From the NCBI GenBank assembly GCA_905147135.1, contig LR990052.1, forward strand, positions 12,338,200 to 12,402,199: 64,000 nucleotides of DNA, in the 5' to 3' direction. This stretch comes from Blastobasis lacticolella (Eukaryota; Arthropoda; Insecta; Lepidoptera; Blastobasidae). This document shows positions 1 to 11,929 of this stretch, piece by piece (within the stretch, counting starts at the first letter, position 1; each line of letters opens with the position of its first letter). The notes below the pieces were generated by a model, which saw only the letters and a list, made by a program, of their open reading frames with translations, ran no database searches and was not told the origin of the DNA. Made by a program: the position numbers and the translations under genes.

Positions 1-1029
1 GCACAGAAGCATCACATGATGATACTCTGAATTGAACACCTGAATAAGACATAACAACAACAATCGACATGCCGTCGATTTCACAGGTTTTTCATCCTCA
101 GATTCTGAATACTTTCCTTACAGTAAGATACGTAACAAATTATACGTGCACATAATCTTGAGGGTTTCTTTCGATGTGGCTAAAATTTTGTGATCACATC
201 CTGACCTGATGAATGAGACCACCTCAGGAAGATATACCCTTCTGTAAATCACTTTAGCCCTAGATACTACTAAGTAGTTCCTGCCGATAAATAACAGTAT
301 TATTCCCTAACTCTTAATTGTTACGGAGTTCTATGACTTCATCATCAGCGCAGCAGCATCATACGCAAACACCAAATGTTAGACATAATAACGGAACAAG
401 CACACCATACGTAACTACAATTTTAGACAGACATATAGACATAGATTTTATTTGGCAATTACTATTTTCGAGGAATGCCCTCAATTGCACAGGGTTCCTA
501 TCATCAGCACCTGACCTAATTAAAATGAGACCATCTTAAGAGCTCAAAAACATTTCAAAAAAAAATTTCATTATCTATCCAAAATTGACAGAGAAAACAT
601 ACTCGTACATAAAAAATGGACCACCACCACCTTGCAGTCGAACATAGAACCACCTTCTTCTTTTGTTTTTGAAGTCGGTTAAAACCTAGACAAATTAAAC
701 ATATTGTGTACCTATTTCATAAATCTGAGAAATCATTTAGCAGTTCGCCCACCCGTTAGGCACATCGTGCCACACATGTCTACTTCAGACCTCTTTCAGT
801 GGCATGCCATGGAGAAGACCTAACGCAGTACACTGATGTACGGTGATGACAAAGATGTAATCCACGCTATCTTAATTCAAATTAGCCGATTACATGCATA
901 TCCTAGAATTCCTTCTAAGTGCACATGTACACGCATTTTGTCAACGACTGATGTCGTCACCCGTCGGCGATTGCCATAGGCTACAACTGCAAGTCGACGG
1001 CTAGCAAACGTCGGTTAGCAATAAAGTAA
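1..1029. other. no gene recognised
   Basis: AT-rich intergenic DNA. The only ORF is 73 codons at 318-539 and has no recognisable domain or codon structure. No repeat family that recurs in the window was recognised here. Confidence 0.5.
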
Positions 1030-1130
1030 TGTATATAACTGAGAAAAGAGTCCATGACACATGACCGCAGTGGGATTCGCACACGATACCTCTCGCTTAC
1101 GAGTCAGATATATTACCCAACGACGCTCCT
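1030..1130 (-). repeat. SINE-B fragment (tRNA-like head)
   Basis: In reverse complement this matches the 5' head of the SINE called SINE-B here. It has a box-B-like segment, the 'actcgtaagcgaga' type stem, and the junction 'atggactcttttctcagtt' leading to the body. Only the head remains and it is diverged. The reference copy is at 15735-16090. Confidence 0.6.
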
Positions 1131-2279
1131 ATAACATTAATCGAAAAACTAATAGAAAAAGAAGAAATTACAACTTTATAGAGTTACGCTGAACCAGGAA
1201 AATACACAGGAATTGACGTTACTTTTACCATCGTAAGTACATACCATGACAAATGTCTCTTTTAGTTATCGATTCTAATTTTGAAAGTAACCAGCGACAT
1301 CGCCTGACAATAACAGCTCTAGTTTACCGTTCGCAAATAACAGTCGCCGCGTTGCCTGCGGTGCAGTTTTTCCTGTCATTTTCCAACATGAAACAAGCGA
1401 GCTACGGGCGAGTCAATCAAACGTTGGCTTTTGTTAATGCTCCCGTTATAGTCCCACGGAAATACAGGTATCATTGCGAAACGACTCTATAATCTTGGAC
1501 GAGCCATTATGCATAGAAAATGACAGTTGGGACAATGAAAATCCTCAGGCCATACATTAGCTTCGTGGAAAATCAGAACCATTACCGCCTATTACGTAAG
1601 CAGGAGCCACATGTCAGTGTGAAACGTGCATTTTTCACGTTGCAATTTAATGGGCCCTGTGACAACGGTCCCCGGTGCAATCATTTAAACAACAAAGACG
1701 ATTGTGCTGCTATAAAATGCAAAAGGTTTGGAGTTTCATAAGGGAATAGGTAATGCAAAAGTGACTTGGAAACCGCTGTTTACAAGGATAAAGTATTCAT
1801 GTTGTATGTGTGTTTGTTGCGATTTAGGATTTTATTTTATTTTACTGTAGTCGGATGTCTCTCAATTTACAACAATAAGATAATATGTACAATAGCATAA
1901 CTTCTATCAGACATTTACGAGACAACACTGTAAAAAAAAATTGAAAGGATGACAGTTTAATTGATTGTTACGTGTGAACTCACATACATACGTAATATGT
2001 ACCGTTAAAACATTTCTCTAATGTCTAAACCGATACTTTTACGGCGAGGGTGAGTAGTACGTATAGATATTCTGGGGTAGTGCAGAAACCTAAAAAGTTT
2101 CAAACTAGGTCGCCCAAGAAAAACGAAACTTTGTGGCTAACTGACACTCTACCTACTTACTTTTTTATCGCTATGTAAAAATAATAAGTACTTACTTAAT
2201 TTGAGAACAGAAACACATGCTTCCATTAATCGATTTAAAATGTAAAAGGAAAAGGTGGTCTAATAAACTTACCAAAGGA
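1131..2279. other. intergenic, possible regulatory island at 1240-1740
   Basis: No protein family is recognisable in the two short ORFs (79 and 73 codons at 1253-1741). The 1240-1740 stretch is less AT-rich and less repetitive than its flanks. It holds SOX-like (aacaaag near 1690) and homeodomain-like words, as conserved non-coding elements often do. This is a composition impression only. Confidence 0.25.
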
Positions 2280-2790
2280 CTGATGGAACGGCCAAACTGC
2301 ACAATCTGACTGAAATTTGGGGATCGCAGAGTTAGGAGCTTGGCTCTTCGTGAGATCTGATAACTTTTTCACACTGAAACCGTTGAGAACTTACAAGGCT
2401 TGGCCAACGAATTTTACATGAAATGTTTTGGTGGGATGTCATGACTTTTTGGAGGAAAAATTGAATGGGTGCCCTACTCTTTTTTAGCCAGCATACTAAA
2501 TTTTATCTTTCTGGCACTTCAAGAAATGAAATATGGGGGTTGGGGGATTAGAGTCAATAACTTCTTAATTTTCTTGTTAAATTTCAGTTTCCTAGGACTT
2601 CAGGACTCTCCTATGGTACAAAACATAGATATAATAGAGACCTTCACCACCTTTCTAAAGGGTTGCAGATTAAAAAGATACAGATTTCTTAATGATCCTG
2701 TTATTTGTGTGCAAATCATGGCCGGCATACCATTTCAGTGTCCTAGGACTTCGAGCAGCACCATGCACATAACCGCGTAGGTGAATCATG
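2280..2790. other. unrecognised, possibly old repeat
   Basis: A 103-codon ORF at 2469-2780 has no recognisable domain. The phrase 'cctaggacttc' occurs at about 2590 and 2740, which hints at an internally repeated or decayed mobile element. No second copy was found in the window. Confidence 0.2.
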
Positions 2791-3299
2791 TGCGCAGTGT
2801 GCCCGAACGCAGCCAACCCGCCGCGGCTCACACCCTCAGGAGAACTCCTTAACAGTGTAATAAACGCCTTTTATGATGGTAGCCAGTTAATGGTAGAGGT
2901 TGGTATTATATTCTAGATACTTTGCCGGTCACAAAGCAATGTCACTGATCTCAGTGTTGAATATACAGAAGAAAACGCAGCTGCCCATTAAGATCCTTAA
3001 CGCAGTAACATTAGTTGGCTTGAATCATGACCTTCTGAACCGTATATACCTACCGCTTGTCAATACTGTCAACCCATTCATAACCCTACATTTTATTTTG
3101 CCGTAGTCGGTTAATGTCATATCCAAACTTTCGCAACAAAGTTTTCGCATTTCGTTTTTGCCCTGGGTCCTCCGCAGAGCACAACCGGGATTAACGCCAG
3201 CATTATGATGATTATGTCTTTTCAGTATTCCAGAATCGTACTTGTTTGCCTAAACTCTTCATTTTAGACCAAAATTTGCTATACCACATTAACAATTGA

Positions 3300-3600
3300 C
3301 ACAGTTAGGTACAGCTAATTTTCAGTTGGTCAAATGGCGGGTTTCGCAGCGGTCAGGTGCTGCGCTGCGCAGGCGCCGGCAGCGCCGAATCAATTTCCCC
3401 CGCAACCCCTTCCCTTCCCCCTCCCCACCTCCCCCTTCCTTCGTAATCACCGTCATCATCGGACCCCGAGCCGGACGGCGCCGCGGGGCGCGATTATGTC
3501 ATTACAAGTGATCGGAATGTCCCGGACGTCGCGATGAAAGCCAAATCGGACCGTAGCCGAGAGCGGTCGCTGGCCAATCGTTGCCAATGATACGTTCGGT
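3300..3600. promoter_or_regulatory. GC-rich island 1
   Basis: An abrupt GC-rich block (3340-3520) in AT-rich DNA, with dense CpG and a CCAAT/ATTGG word near 3578. ORFs across it are proline/arginine-rich translations of GC-rich DNA and look non-coding. Its clustering with islands 2 and 3 suggests a promoter or enhancer block of a gene outside the window (inference). Confidence 0.35.
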
Positions 3601-4004
3601 CGTTACAGGTAAATGGTTTTAGATAGCTCTATGTATATGGAGGTACCTAGTTGGAAATTAGACCGTTTGACGCCGCGACCGTTACGAAAATACCTACAGA
3701 CCGAAGCCGGAGTAAACGACAGCTGCTTAACTTAAAAGGTACCCCAGGCTCAAATTCCGATTGGTGGATCAGTGGAACCACTGAAATTTCTTGATACTTA
3801 ATCAACCTACTTCTCGAAATTCCTTTTTTGATCCGTAATTACTTATACCCAAGGGTACCCACGTAATCTTGCCCTTGCTAACTCTACCCCCTCATCTGCA
3901 TTTCCACAATCACGTCAAGTTACTGCCATGCCCTAAGTAAGTACCAATTGTATTATTTCTTCGAAATGGTCACTTTATTTAAATGTTTTCAGATTAGACA
4001 AATT

Positions 4005-4140
4005 AAGTTTGTCGGTGCGAGCGCGTGGTCACGCGGCCGTGGGCGTGGCGGCGCGCGCGGATTGGCCCGCCCGCCGCCAATGCGCGGGCGCCTGCCGGTA
4101 GCCGCGAGCGCCACGGTAGCTACGCCGCACTTATACATAT
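4005..4140. promoter_or_regulatory. GC-rich island 2 with CCAAT boxes
   Basis: Extremely GC-rich, CpG-dense block with 'attggcccgcccgccgccaat', that is, ATTGG and CCAAT words facing each other across a GC-box-like core near 4060-4081. This is a typical unmethylated promoter-like composition. No gene start is visible beside it. Overlapping ORFs on both strands are low-complexity R/G/A/P translations. Confidence 0.4.
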
Positions 4141-4329
4141 CCAACTTAAATACTGAATACGTACAATATAATATATGGTCAATATATTCGGCCATGTATA
4201 TATGCATCACTGATTAGAGTCAACAAACCTCTTGGCCACTTCAAACGAACGCGACGATGCGCCGAGCCAGTACACAGATCACCCCTTAACGGGAGTTCTA
4301 GGTACGCTCGCACACTGCTTATTAAAGAA

Positions 4330-5110
4330 ATGACCTAAGAATAAATAAGCGGCTCCTCTTCCCTACCAGACCAGCCAGTCAGCTTCCTAAGAACGTTTAA
4401 GAGTCCGATATTACCAATAATTGAAGGCAGCGGGCTATTAAGCCTGCCGAGGCAGGCACTATGTTGATTACTCGTAGTTATCAAGAATTTGAGCATCGAC
4501 CGACCTATTAAGACGGTTCGAGGACTACGGGCGCTTCTCCGTAATAACCATGATGATGGCTGAAATTATACAATTTGTGGGGAACTTTGTTGAAAATGGC
4601 GAAAACATTACAGAAAAGTACAGGGGTCGTAACGACGGCGGGCGGCGGTGCCCGCGGCGGCCGCTGCGCCGGCCCCGTATGCAAATTAAACGTAATCAAA
4701 ATAATGATTCGGCGCGGCGCGGGCGCGGCGCGGGCGCGGTGCTGGCGCGGCCACGGCTCGGCGGGCGCGGCGGCGCGCTCGCTCTGCCCGCCTAGCGCTC
4801 GCCGAGCCAGAGAGGAAAAACACCTGCCCTACCGACGGAAATGCAAATGGCCCACGCCCGCTTCGCTTTTATTATTTCGTATTGTTTCAACTGTACGTAA
4901 TCACACACGCGATAGTGGCTTAATGCGCGAAATTACTATAAGTGGGCTGAAATATTTCAGTGGTGATTACATGGTTAGCCGAGGCGGTCGGGACGTGATA
5001 AAGTCCGCAATAGTAACGACGCGGTCAAATTACTTTAATAAGACTTTCCAGTAGCAAATGTGTTGCAACTCGATTAAATATTCATCGACCGCGCTCGCTG
5101 CGCATTGTAC
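4330..5110. promoter_or_regulatory. GC-rich island 3 and flanks, two POU octamers
   Basis: The CpG-dense core (4625-4800) is bracketed by two exact ATGCAAAT octamers at 4679-4686 and 4841-4848. The flanks carry non-repetitive words such as a cctgccgaggcagg palindrome near 4445 and TTTATTA/ATTA cores. Octamers are POU-homeodomain targets. Two flanking a GC core suggest an enhancer or promoter of a developmental gene (inference). The 159-codon ORF at 4575-5054 is judged non-coding. Confidence 0.4.
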
Positions 5111-5597
5111 TTAGTAAATATTACGAGTAGCTCCGTACTGTAAGAATATCTTAAAGAAATACTTAGTTTTGTAGCTTATTGCTCGCAGTGACTACCTGCA
5201 GCTGTTTCTTCTTTTTTCTTTTCTCCTTTATATAATACTACGTTTCGGACTCGTTCTACACTGAATTTCGAGAAATACCATAGCCATGTCTTTCACATTT
5301 TTACAATCGGTTAAGTACCTTTTGAGTTTACCCATTACAAACAATCACATATTTTTTTATAATATCAGTACCTAAACATAGTTATAGAAAATATGATATT
5401 AAATTGTAGCATTTATCGGCGACAACTACATACCTCTTATCTCGTTCGTCACTGATTTATTTGTTTACAGAAAGCCTTCTTTGATAATGAAATAGGTAGG
5501 TACCTATATACTGTCAAGGAGACATCTAGCCTCACGAGGATCGTATCTTCTGACGAGGACGCGTGCAAATCATCCAATCAACATCTTGGCTGACATC
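5111..5597. other. no gene recognised
   Basis: AT-rich intergenic DNA without a recognisable ORF or repeat. Confidence 0.5.
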
Positions 5598-5725
5598 TGA
5601 TCCCCGTGACCCTGCTACCAGATTAGATCATGGTTCTACATTGAGTCGCCAGAATGTGGAGGTTTCATTACGATGTTTTCCCGCAGCGTAATAACATAGG
5701 TAACTATTCAACTAATGTATATATA
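5598..5725 (-). repeat. SINE-B fragment
   Basis: Reverse-complement match to the SINE-B body: the 'ctgctaccagattagatcat' region, the 'gagtcgccagaatgtggagg' region and the 'acgatgttttccc' region. Diverged from the copy at 15735-16090 and lacking the head. Confidence 0.6.
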
Positions 5726-5727
5726 TT

Positions 5728-6356
5728 TTTTATTAATATGGAAAACCAACAGCTTTTAATACAAGCATATAAAACTTAAATAAATACAAAAAGCCAATTA
5801 CACGTTCTCACTGATAGCAGTATCATAAGATAATTAAGTCGCAACGCACTAGTTTACGAGAAGAACATATAAAACATATAAAAACATGCCGTATGTAATA
5901 AATACAATATAACATATGTGCAAAATAATACAATTATGTTTGGCTAGTATTATTGAAAAACGCCTTACTAAGCACTCGCTTTGGCGTCCGATAGCCTGTG
6001 TTGAACAAATCTAAATCCTCATTTTTACTGAACCTATTGAAACTATCGCAGCTACGCCACAGAAAAGTGTTACGGTAGACGCTTTAGGTAACGATATGAT
6101 GTCATTAGTGCGCAAAGTTCGGTTAGGCGGTCTGTGTGGTATTTGTTCCAAAAGCTGAGGACAATCAACCAAATTTGAAGTAATCTTAAGTAGGAAGACC
6201 AAGTCAGCTATTCGCGCCTCGCGACTAAAGGAAGCAGATGATGTTTTTTACAGATGTCGATGTAGTCATCAGAGCTGTAACGTACTTTTAAACGAAAGCC
6301 TAAATATCTTAAAATCCTACGCTGGACACCCTCGATGCGATCGATATACGTAAGAT
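5728..6356 (-). pseudogene. decayed Jockey-like LINE 3' end
   Basis: Read on minus, translation pieces around 6200-6356 resemble the region after the reverse transcriptase of Jockey-type non-LTR elements: IEGVQRRILRYLGFR, then after stops REARIADLVFLLKI and LVDCPQLL. Several in-frame stops and shifts show it is dead. Its AT-rich 3' UTR (5728-5960) resembles 10825-11150, so that is probably a second copy of the same 3' end. Confidence 0.6.
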
Positions 6357-6359
6357 AAC

Positions 6360-6485
6360 GTGGGTCCATACCTCTATAACTCATACATATATAACTCAGA
6401 ATAGAGTCAGTACATGGCGGCAGTGGGATTCGAACCCGGTAGATCTTACTTACGGGTCGGATACCTCAACCACACCGAAACGACT
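6360..6485 (-). repeat. SINE-B head fragment
   Basis: Reverse complement shows the tRNA-like head with a box-B-like 'gggttcgaatcccactgccg' and the following 'catgtactgactctattctg'. It is truncated on the body side. Confidence 0.65.
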
Positions 6486-6548
6486 CATTAATAAAGGCTG
6501 CCAATGCATTTTCAGTCATTTTACTACCTTCGGCTGCAGTTCAATATT

Positions 6549-6716
6549 GGTGCATCATCATCATCATATCAGCCAGAAGACGCCCACTGCTGGGCATAGG
6601 CCTCCCCCAGAGATCTCTACAAAGACCGGTTCTGTGCTTTCCGCATCCAGCTGGCACCTGCGATCCTAACCAGGTCGTCGGTCCACCTTTTAGGAGGCCA
6701 ACCCACACTGCAATTC
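6549..6716 (-). repeat. RTE-type LINE 3' end
   Basis: In reverse complement this encodes the end of an RTE reverse transcriptase ORF (a [15 protein letters not shown] and QQW-like segment), followed by 'ctgatatgatgatgatgatg'. The same ending is at 31258-31276 and near 42900-42930. The short (GAT)n tail is the 3' terminus. Strongly 5'-truncated. Confidence 0.7.
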
Positions 6717-7371
6717 AATATTAGTGCGACATTGGTTATTTCATACAAAAGACATCAACGCGTGTTTAATTTTCATACAAAGGGAGATTAACGAGCAAGT
6801 TCTTATTTGAGAGCGTTGATGTCTATGAAATTATCAATGTTCCAATGACTTCGCTTGTAATTGACGAAATATGTTTGTCATGTATTTTTACCATGCGAAT
6901 AAAATCAATGAATGATCCATGTGAATTCTATATGTTAGTGGTAATTTAAAATTATATGCCTGTGGAGCCTGGAGTCAGCCACTCTTCCCTTGTCTTTTAT
7001 ATTTTAGTTTATATTATATATTTATTTATTCTGTTACCAACAATTGTCTAATTTTAATTATTGAAATTGTTACTTTGACGATTACGTATGATCGAATTAA
7101 TAGTTTCAGTTTATTGCAATGGAACTTTGTTTGCAACTGAACCCATGAAATCGATGATACGGAATCGCAAAAGTAACAATTCAATCATTGAATTTAGAGA
7201 ATTGTTAGAATTGTAGGCAACGGCGTTACGTAATTAGGTACGTAACAACCGGGATATAGACACTAATATGACTGTTTAACTTTATTGCGGTACTACACTA
7301 AGGATACTGTCAGCTTTAAACGTCAAAACTAGTATATGGTAGAGGCACAGAATAAATATTATACCTATAAT
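6717..7371. other. no gene recognised
   Basis: AT-rich intergenic DNA. A short reverse-complementary pairing of 'attgaattt' and 'caattgtt' words near 7030-7200 was seen, but no clear element boundary. Confidence 0.45.
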
Positions 7372-7602
7372 AATCATCATAATGGCGTTAATCTCCCAGT
7401 TGTGCTCTTGCGCACGAGGGGCCGAACGACTGCGATCTAACCTCCGTGACCCTGCTACCAGAGGAACCTGACCAGATTGGATCATGGTGACACATTCAGT
7501 CGCCTGAATGTGCATGTTTAATCTCAATGTTTTTCCTAACCGTAAGATCATTAGTTACCATTCAACTAATGTATATAACTCAGAAAAGAGCCTAATACGA
7601 AA
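7372..7602 (-). repeat. SINE-B copy
   Basis: Reverse complement matches the SINE-B body from 'ctgagttatatacattagtt' through 'acattcaggcgactgaatgt' and 'tctggtcaggttcctctggt' to the 'gggagattaacgccattatg' end. A short GAT/TAT tail lies at the plus-strand left end. The head is missing. Confidence 0.75.
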
Positions 7603-7859
7603 ATGTCACGTGATAAATCGATCTGGCATACTGCTAATCTGGCAATTTTCTAATTCTGACATTCTGCCAATCAGACATGATACGTCAAAACGCTATAGAG
7701 ACCCAATGGCACAGATTAGAAAAACTTACTACGTCCTGTGGGCGGACCACGGACCACGTCTTCAAATTCTCTCCAACAAATAACTCCTATTACTTTATCC
7801 TACCTACCTACTCTAACCACGATCTCCGTTCTCCCGAGCTGGTCGCTTGCTGGCCGGGC

Positions 7860-8060
7860 ACGTAGCCGTAGAGCCGGCATGTCAGCTACCGTTTAATTAG
7901 GGCCACGCTCGGCTACCCGCAGCCCAGTGGTTACCCCCACTCCCCACCCCGCCCGTCACGGCGCACGCAAATTGGATGCGATTAAAAATAATTTTCATTT
8001 TTGATGTCATTTCGCTTGTTAATGCGAGCCGCGGTGCGGGTAATTCCTCTGTTACGTGAT
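7860..8060. promoter_or_regulatory. candidate conserved non-coding island
   Basis: Non-repetitive, locally GC-rich segment with TTTAATTAG and GCGATTAAAAATAATTTTC homeodomain-type cores and CCACTCCCCACCCCGCCC GC boxes. It resembles a developmental enhancer. Conservation was not tested. Confidence 0.3.
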
Positions 8061-8814
8061 GCTACCTCCCGGTACACGGTGCCGGGTATGGTAAATAGAT
8101 GTATGATATGTCCAGACTGACTTGTCTTATTTGGTGAACATTCAATACCCAAAAACACGACTTGCCGTATCAATCACGGTACTTACACTTTGTAAAGATG
8201 TCTTGATTTATATAAGAAACACATAGAATTTGAATTTCAACGATTACTGCTGCAAATAATCCAGTTAATTGATTTTAGTCAGTAGTTGGAAACTCAAAGC
8301 TTCGATATAGATACGAGCGCACTGCTGTTCGAACGGTATCCGTTATGAATGATGCTAAAGCACTCAAAGGTGGATAATAATATACCTATCCACTCTATGC
8401 TATCGTTCGTGTGCTTACCTACCTGCACATGTAGTCACACAAATTCTTGTAAACAAGCAATGTTAACTTACATGACTTACAGGATAGCACTTCTATGCCC
8501 TACTGCTATTATAGCTAGGTATATTTTAGGTCGCATTAGAAGAAGCGCTGTCAAACAATTATAACAACCAATAAACTAAAAAAAATAATGGAAGTCACAT
8601 GGATGGACCGTTCAGCTTATAGAAAGTGGCCACCGTCGTCCAGGGCATCTGCGACCTGAGGTAGTGAATGCGATGCCGACCTTTAAGGTACTAAAGACTA
8701 ATGCCGGGGTGGCCGTAAGTCAAGTAGAGTAAAATATTAATATAGCACCAACCCCTTCCATGGACTGGGACCCTGGACCCTGAAATGGACAAAGGCAACT
8801 AATTAATGTAGGTA
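8061..8814. other. no gene recognised
   Basis: Intergenic. At 8600-8720 'gaaagtggccaccgtcgtcc' resembles 'gaaagtggctaccttcgtcc' at 48716-48735, so an old shared repeat fragment is likely. Nothing coding is visible. Confidence 0.4.
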
Positions 8815-8905
8815 ATAGAGGCAGACCAGCCTACGGAGATTACGGCAATACCCTCCACTAATGTGGAGGACGCTAGAGCCTTGCAGTGCACTTTCGGCTT
8901 TTGAT
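8815..8905 (+). repeat. SINE-C fragment (diverged)
   Basis: Matches the 3' half of the family called SINE-C here: 'gagattacggcaataccctc' and 'ccttgcagtgcactttcggc', ending in a GATGTGATGG tail. Compare 58620-58725. Confidence 0.5.
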
Positions 8906-9011
8906 GTGATGGCTCAGTGGTTGGTGAACATGTGGGTAATGCGGGTATAATGTAAGAATTCCAGTGCGGACAAACCATCGAGATCATATTTAGAATTTCA
9001 CTGTCACCACT

Positions 9012-9640
9012 TGTGACAGCGTCGGTGGCCTAGTGGTTAATAGGTACTCGTAAGCGATAGGTACCGGGTTCGAACCCCAGTGCCGCCATATACTTAACAA
9101 TGACTCTTTTCTGTGTTATGTGCATTAGATGAGCGGGCCACCTGATGGGAAGTAGTCACCACTGCCCATAGACATTAGCAACACCAAGAGTATCGCCAAT
9201 GCGTTGCCCACCTCTATAACACATTGATTTGGCAGCAAAAAGGCAAATGCCCCTCCACTGCCAAAGCCACGGATCAAATCCCCACCCCATGGAGCATTGG
9301 AGACCTTACTCACCGGCAGAAACTAAATACTATTTAAAAAAGTATTGTTTAGCTGCGGTATTCTGTAAGGTGGAGTTACTTCCCCAGTCGGGCGGCTCCA
9401 ATTCGAACGGGATACCCCGCTATCCTCTCTTAAAATATTAACCGTTACTCTTACGGTGAGCGAAAACATCGTGATAAAACCTGGAAATTCATGCGACTGA
9501 ATTTGTAACCATGGTCCAATCTGGTCAGGTTCCTTTATTGACAGAGTCAGGAGGTCAGATGGCAGTCGCTCCAAATCCTGAATAATGATCAAGGCGGACC
9601 CTGGGCCCTCGCGTGCGAGAGCACAATCGGGACAATAACT
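9012..9640 (+). repeat. SINE-B copy split by a LINE tail
   Basis: A tRNA-like head (9019-9090, with box-A-like TGGCCTAGTGG and box-B-like GGTTCGAACCCC) leads to 'tcttttctgtgttatgtgca' at about 9125. The body resumes near 9440 with 'ctcttacggtgagcgaaaac' and ends at 'agcacaatcgggacaataac'. The interruption is a minus-strand LINE 3' end (separate entry), so the SINE was here first. Confidence 0.75.
9126..9440 (-). mobile_element. LINE 3' end nested in SINE-B
   Basis: Reverse complement of the element at 45148-45490. It starts (plus) with 'gcgggccacctgatgggaag' and ends in 'ggtaccccgctatcctctctt'-like sequence. It interrupts a SINE-B. It lacks a long poly-T, so its own 3' tail has been lost or was short. 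Confidence 0.65.
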
Positions 9641-9879
9641 AAAATATGGTGATGATGTTGACTGTCACCACTTTTGAGGAGGAAAGTCAAAACAAATATT
9701 TTCTTCCTACTCCTACCTCCACTTCTATCTCGGACAGCCAGGGTGGTTTTTTTTGTCACCGATTTAGACCTACACTTCTTCTTTTCTTCTCTTCTAGGAT
9801 AACCTCTTATTTACCAAGTCAAGTTTATGGTAAGGAGGGTTTTTGTACTATTATTAGTGGATGGCAATAAAGTCCTTCA

Positions 9880-10142
9880 ATATTTAAATAAATAAATAAG
9901 TTTTGGACAATTCACACAGCGATATCTAACCCCAAAGTAAGCGAAGCTTGTGTTGTGGGTGCTAGATAACTGATAAACTACTTATATACTTTTAAATACA
10001 TACTTATTTTACATATAACACCTAGATCCGTAATAGAAATCAAATTCATCATTTCCATTTATGCTCGACCGCTAATCGAACCCGGGTCCTCTGCGTGGCA
10101 GACCGGCATGTCGATGTTAACCAACTGAATCACTCAGGTCGT
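9880..10142 (-). repeat. SINE-A copy
   Basis: In reverse complement, a tRNA-like head ('gacctgagtgattcagttgg', box-B-like 'gggttcgattagcggtcg') is followed by the SINE-A body. It ends in 'ttggggttagatatcgctgt' and an AATAAATA-type tail. The same family is at 24936-25187, 33322-33600 and 49268-49500. Confidence 0.75.
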
Positions 10143-10824
10143 CGAATATTTGTATGGATTAACTCATTATCCTATATCTCTAACTACTGTTTTTATTTCG
10201 GACGTCCTATACAAACGGATGCAAAATGTACGTACTGGATACCAACAAACAAATTTAGTGATTAGACGATTACCGTACAAGGGCATCAGTTATTACGCAA
10301 ATTGCATCAAATAACATACACAATGACAGTTACGTGATGGTCTGTAATGAATACCTATAGAACAACGTAATCCGTCACCGTGTAATCCACCCACATATGT
10401 GCAAACCTTGACCTCGGTTTCCAAACGCACGTAAATATCGAAGCTTGTACTTGAACTGGCTATAGTTATTTTGTTTTTGCTTACCACCACTGGTGAACCA
10501 CTGCTACATACATAATTTACTTACTTGTATTCTTGGTATAAAAATATCTTTGCTTCTATTACAAATCAGGGCATATAGGTGTGACTCCATCACGAAGCAA
10601 CGTTTTTCTTTGTAGACCTCACCGATTCTCTAAACGCCATTAGTCTGCCTTCCTTAGTACCTACTTCAGAAATGAATGCGATTCAAAAGCAACCGATTGG
10701 TATAATATGGATTATCCCCATCACGTCGTGGATTAACGTGCTGTTGATGTTATAAGATTTGCCTACCACACATGATGCCTACCTAAATACTTACCATAGA
10801 AACTGACGAAGAAAACACCCACAA
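10143..10824. other. no gene recognised
   Basis: AT-rich intergenic DNA. A 65-codon minus ORF at 10293-10490 shows no recognisable domain. Confidence 0.45.
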
Positions 10825-11150
10825 TATTTATTTATTTATTTATTGGAGTACCAACAGCTATATAAAACATAATAAGTAATATATTGAAATCAATAAGCCA
10901 ATTACAGGTCCTCGCTAGTAGCAACAAAATTACATAAAAAAGGAAAGAAACTGCACTGCAATAATATGACAGAATACAAAATGAAATTATTGCGTACCCA
11001 AAAAAAGAAATAATAATATAAAAGACAAAAGAATGCGCTTACAATTTTCCCAATTGAGTACATTGTATTACCTAAAGATTCGAAAGCAGCACAAAGTATA
11101 ATCTCATATATTCGTCCTGGCCTATTGATTCCACTTTCCAACGAATCTGA
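10825..11150 (-). repeat. probable LINE 3' UTR copy
   Basis: Plus-strand 'ccaacagctatataaaacat' and 'aagccaattacaggtcctcg' recur in diverged form at 5745-5830, next to the decayed Jockey-like ORF. The (TTTA)n run at 10825 would be the reverse complement of its A-rich tail. Confidence 0.45.
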
Positions 11151-11514
11151 ACCTGTTGTCCAACAGTCGATAGATCCAAGAATCGTTAGTCTACAGAACA
11201 GTTAGTCAGTCAATTTTACACCAACGCAATCTTTTGACAATAATCTCGTTGACCGTCTCTCTGAAAAATGGCCTATCTACATTTAAGATCACATTTTTAC
11301 AGGTGATAGGACTCTGTCAAGCCGGGAATCCGCCTGGATGAATAACTTTGCCGCCAAGTAAAAACGTTTCCATTTGTGTTCCGATTTGAAGGAAAGTAGT
11401 TAACGCAATTACACGTATGAGCCATTTCATCTTCAGCATCTGCGATTCTACATTTTCGTTACATGAATCGTAAACACTATGGCGACAGTGGCCGCTTACG
11501 ATCAGGTAAGCCTC

Positions 11515-11790
11515 TATGAGCGTCGGTGGCCTAGTGGTAAAAGTATCCGACTCGCAAGCGATAGGTACCAGGTTCGAATACCACAGCCGCCATATACCAA
11601 AGACTCTTTTCTGAGTTATATACATTAGATACTCTTACGGCGAAGGAAAACATCGTGATGAAACCTGCACATTCTGCACGTTCATGATCCAATCTGGTCA
11701 GGTTCCCCTGTCAACAGGGTCACGGAAGTCAGATGGCAGTCGCTCCACTGCAATAACCTGTTCTGCCAAATCCTGGATCATGGTCAACAC
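11515..11790 (+). repeat. SINE-B copy
   Basis: Head 'gcgtcggtggcctagtggta' with box-B-like GGTTCGAATACC, then body words 'ctcttacggcgaaggaaaac', 'atccaatctggtcaggttcc' and 'aaatcctggatcatggtcaa'. It lacks the terminal region and GAT tail and has a small internal deletion. Confidence 0.8.
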
Positions 11791-11929
11791 TGCAAGTATC
11801 AAACTACCCCCGCTACCCAAGCAGGTACCCCCGAATATCAACCTTGGTTATCTATGTAGAACAAAGGATCTCGCTTGTCACTGAGTAGGTTACAAAAATA
11901 GGTATTTGCGCTTAGGTACCTATAGGTAC

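Noticed and set aside
4575..5054. 159-codon ORF over GC-rich DNA
   Set aside because: Low-complexity R/G/A-rich start, ORFs open in several frames on both strands, no domain. GC-rich composition explains it.
9012..9100. Possible tRNA gene (boxes A and B)
   Set aside because: The same tRNA-like segment recurs many times, always followed by the SINE-B body, and cannot form a full tRNA cloverleaf by eye. It is a SINE head. The SINE-A heads were rejected as tRNA genes for the same reason.
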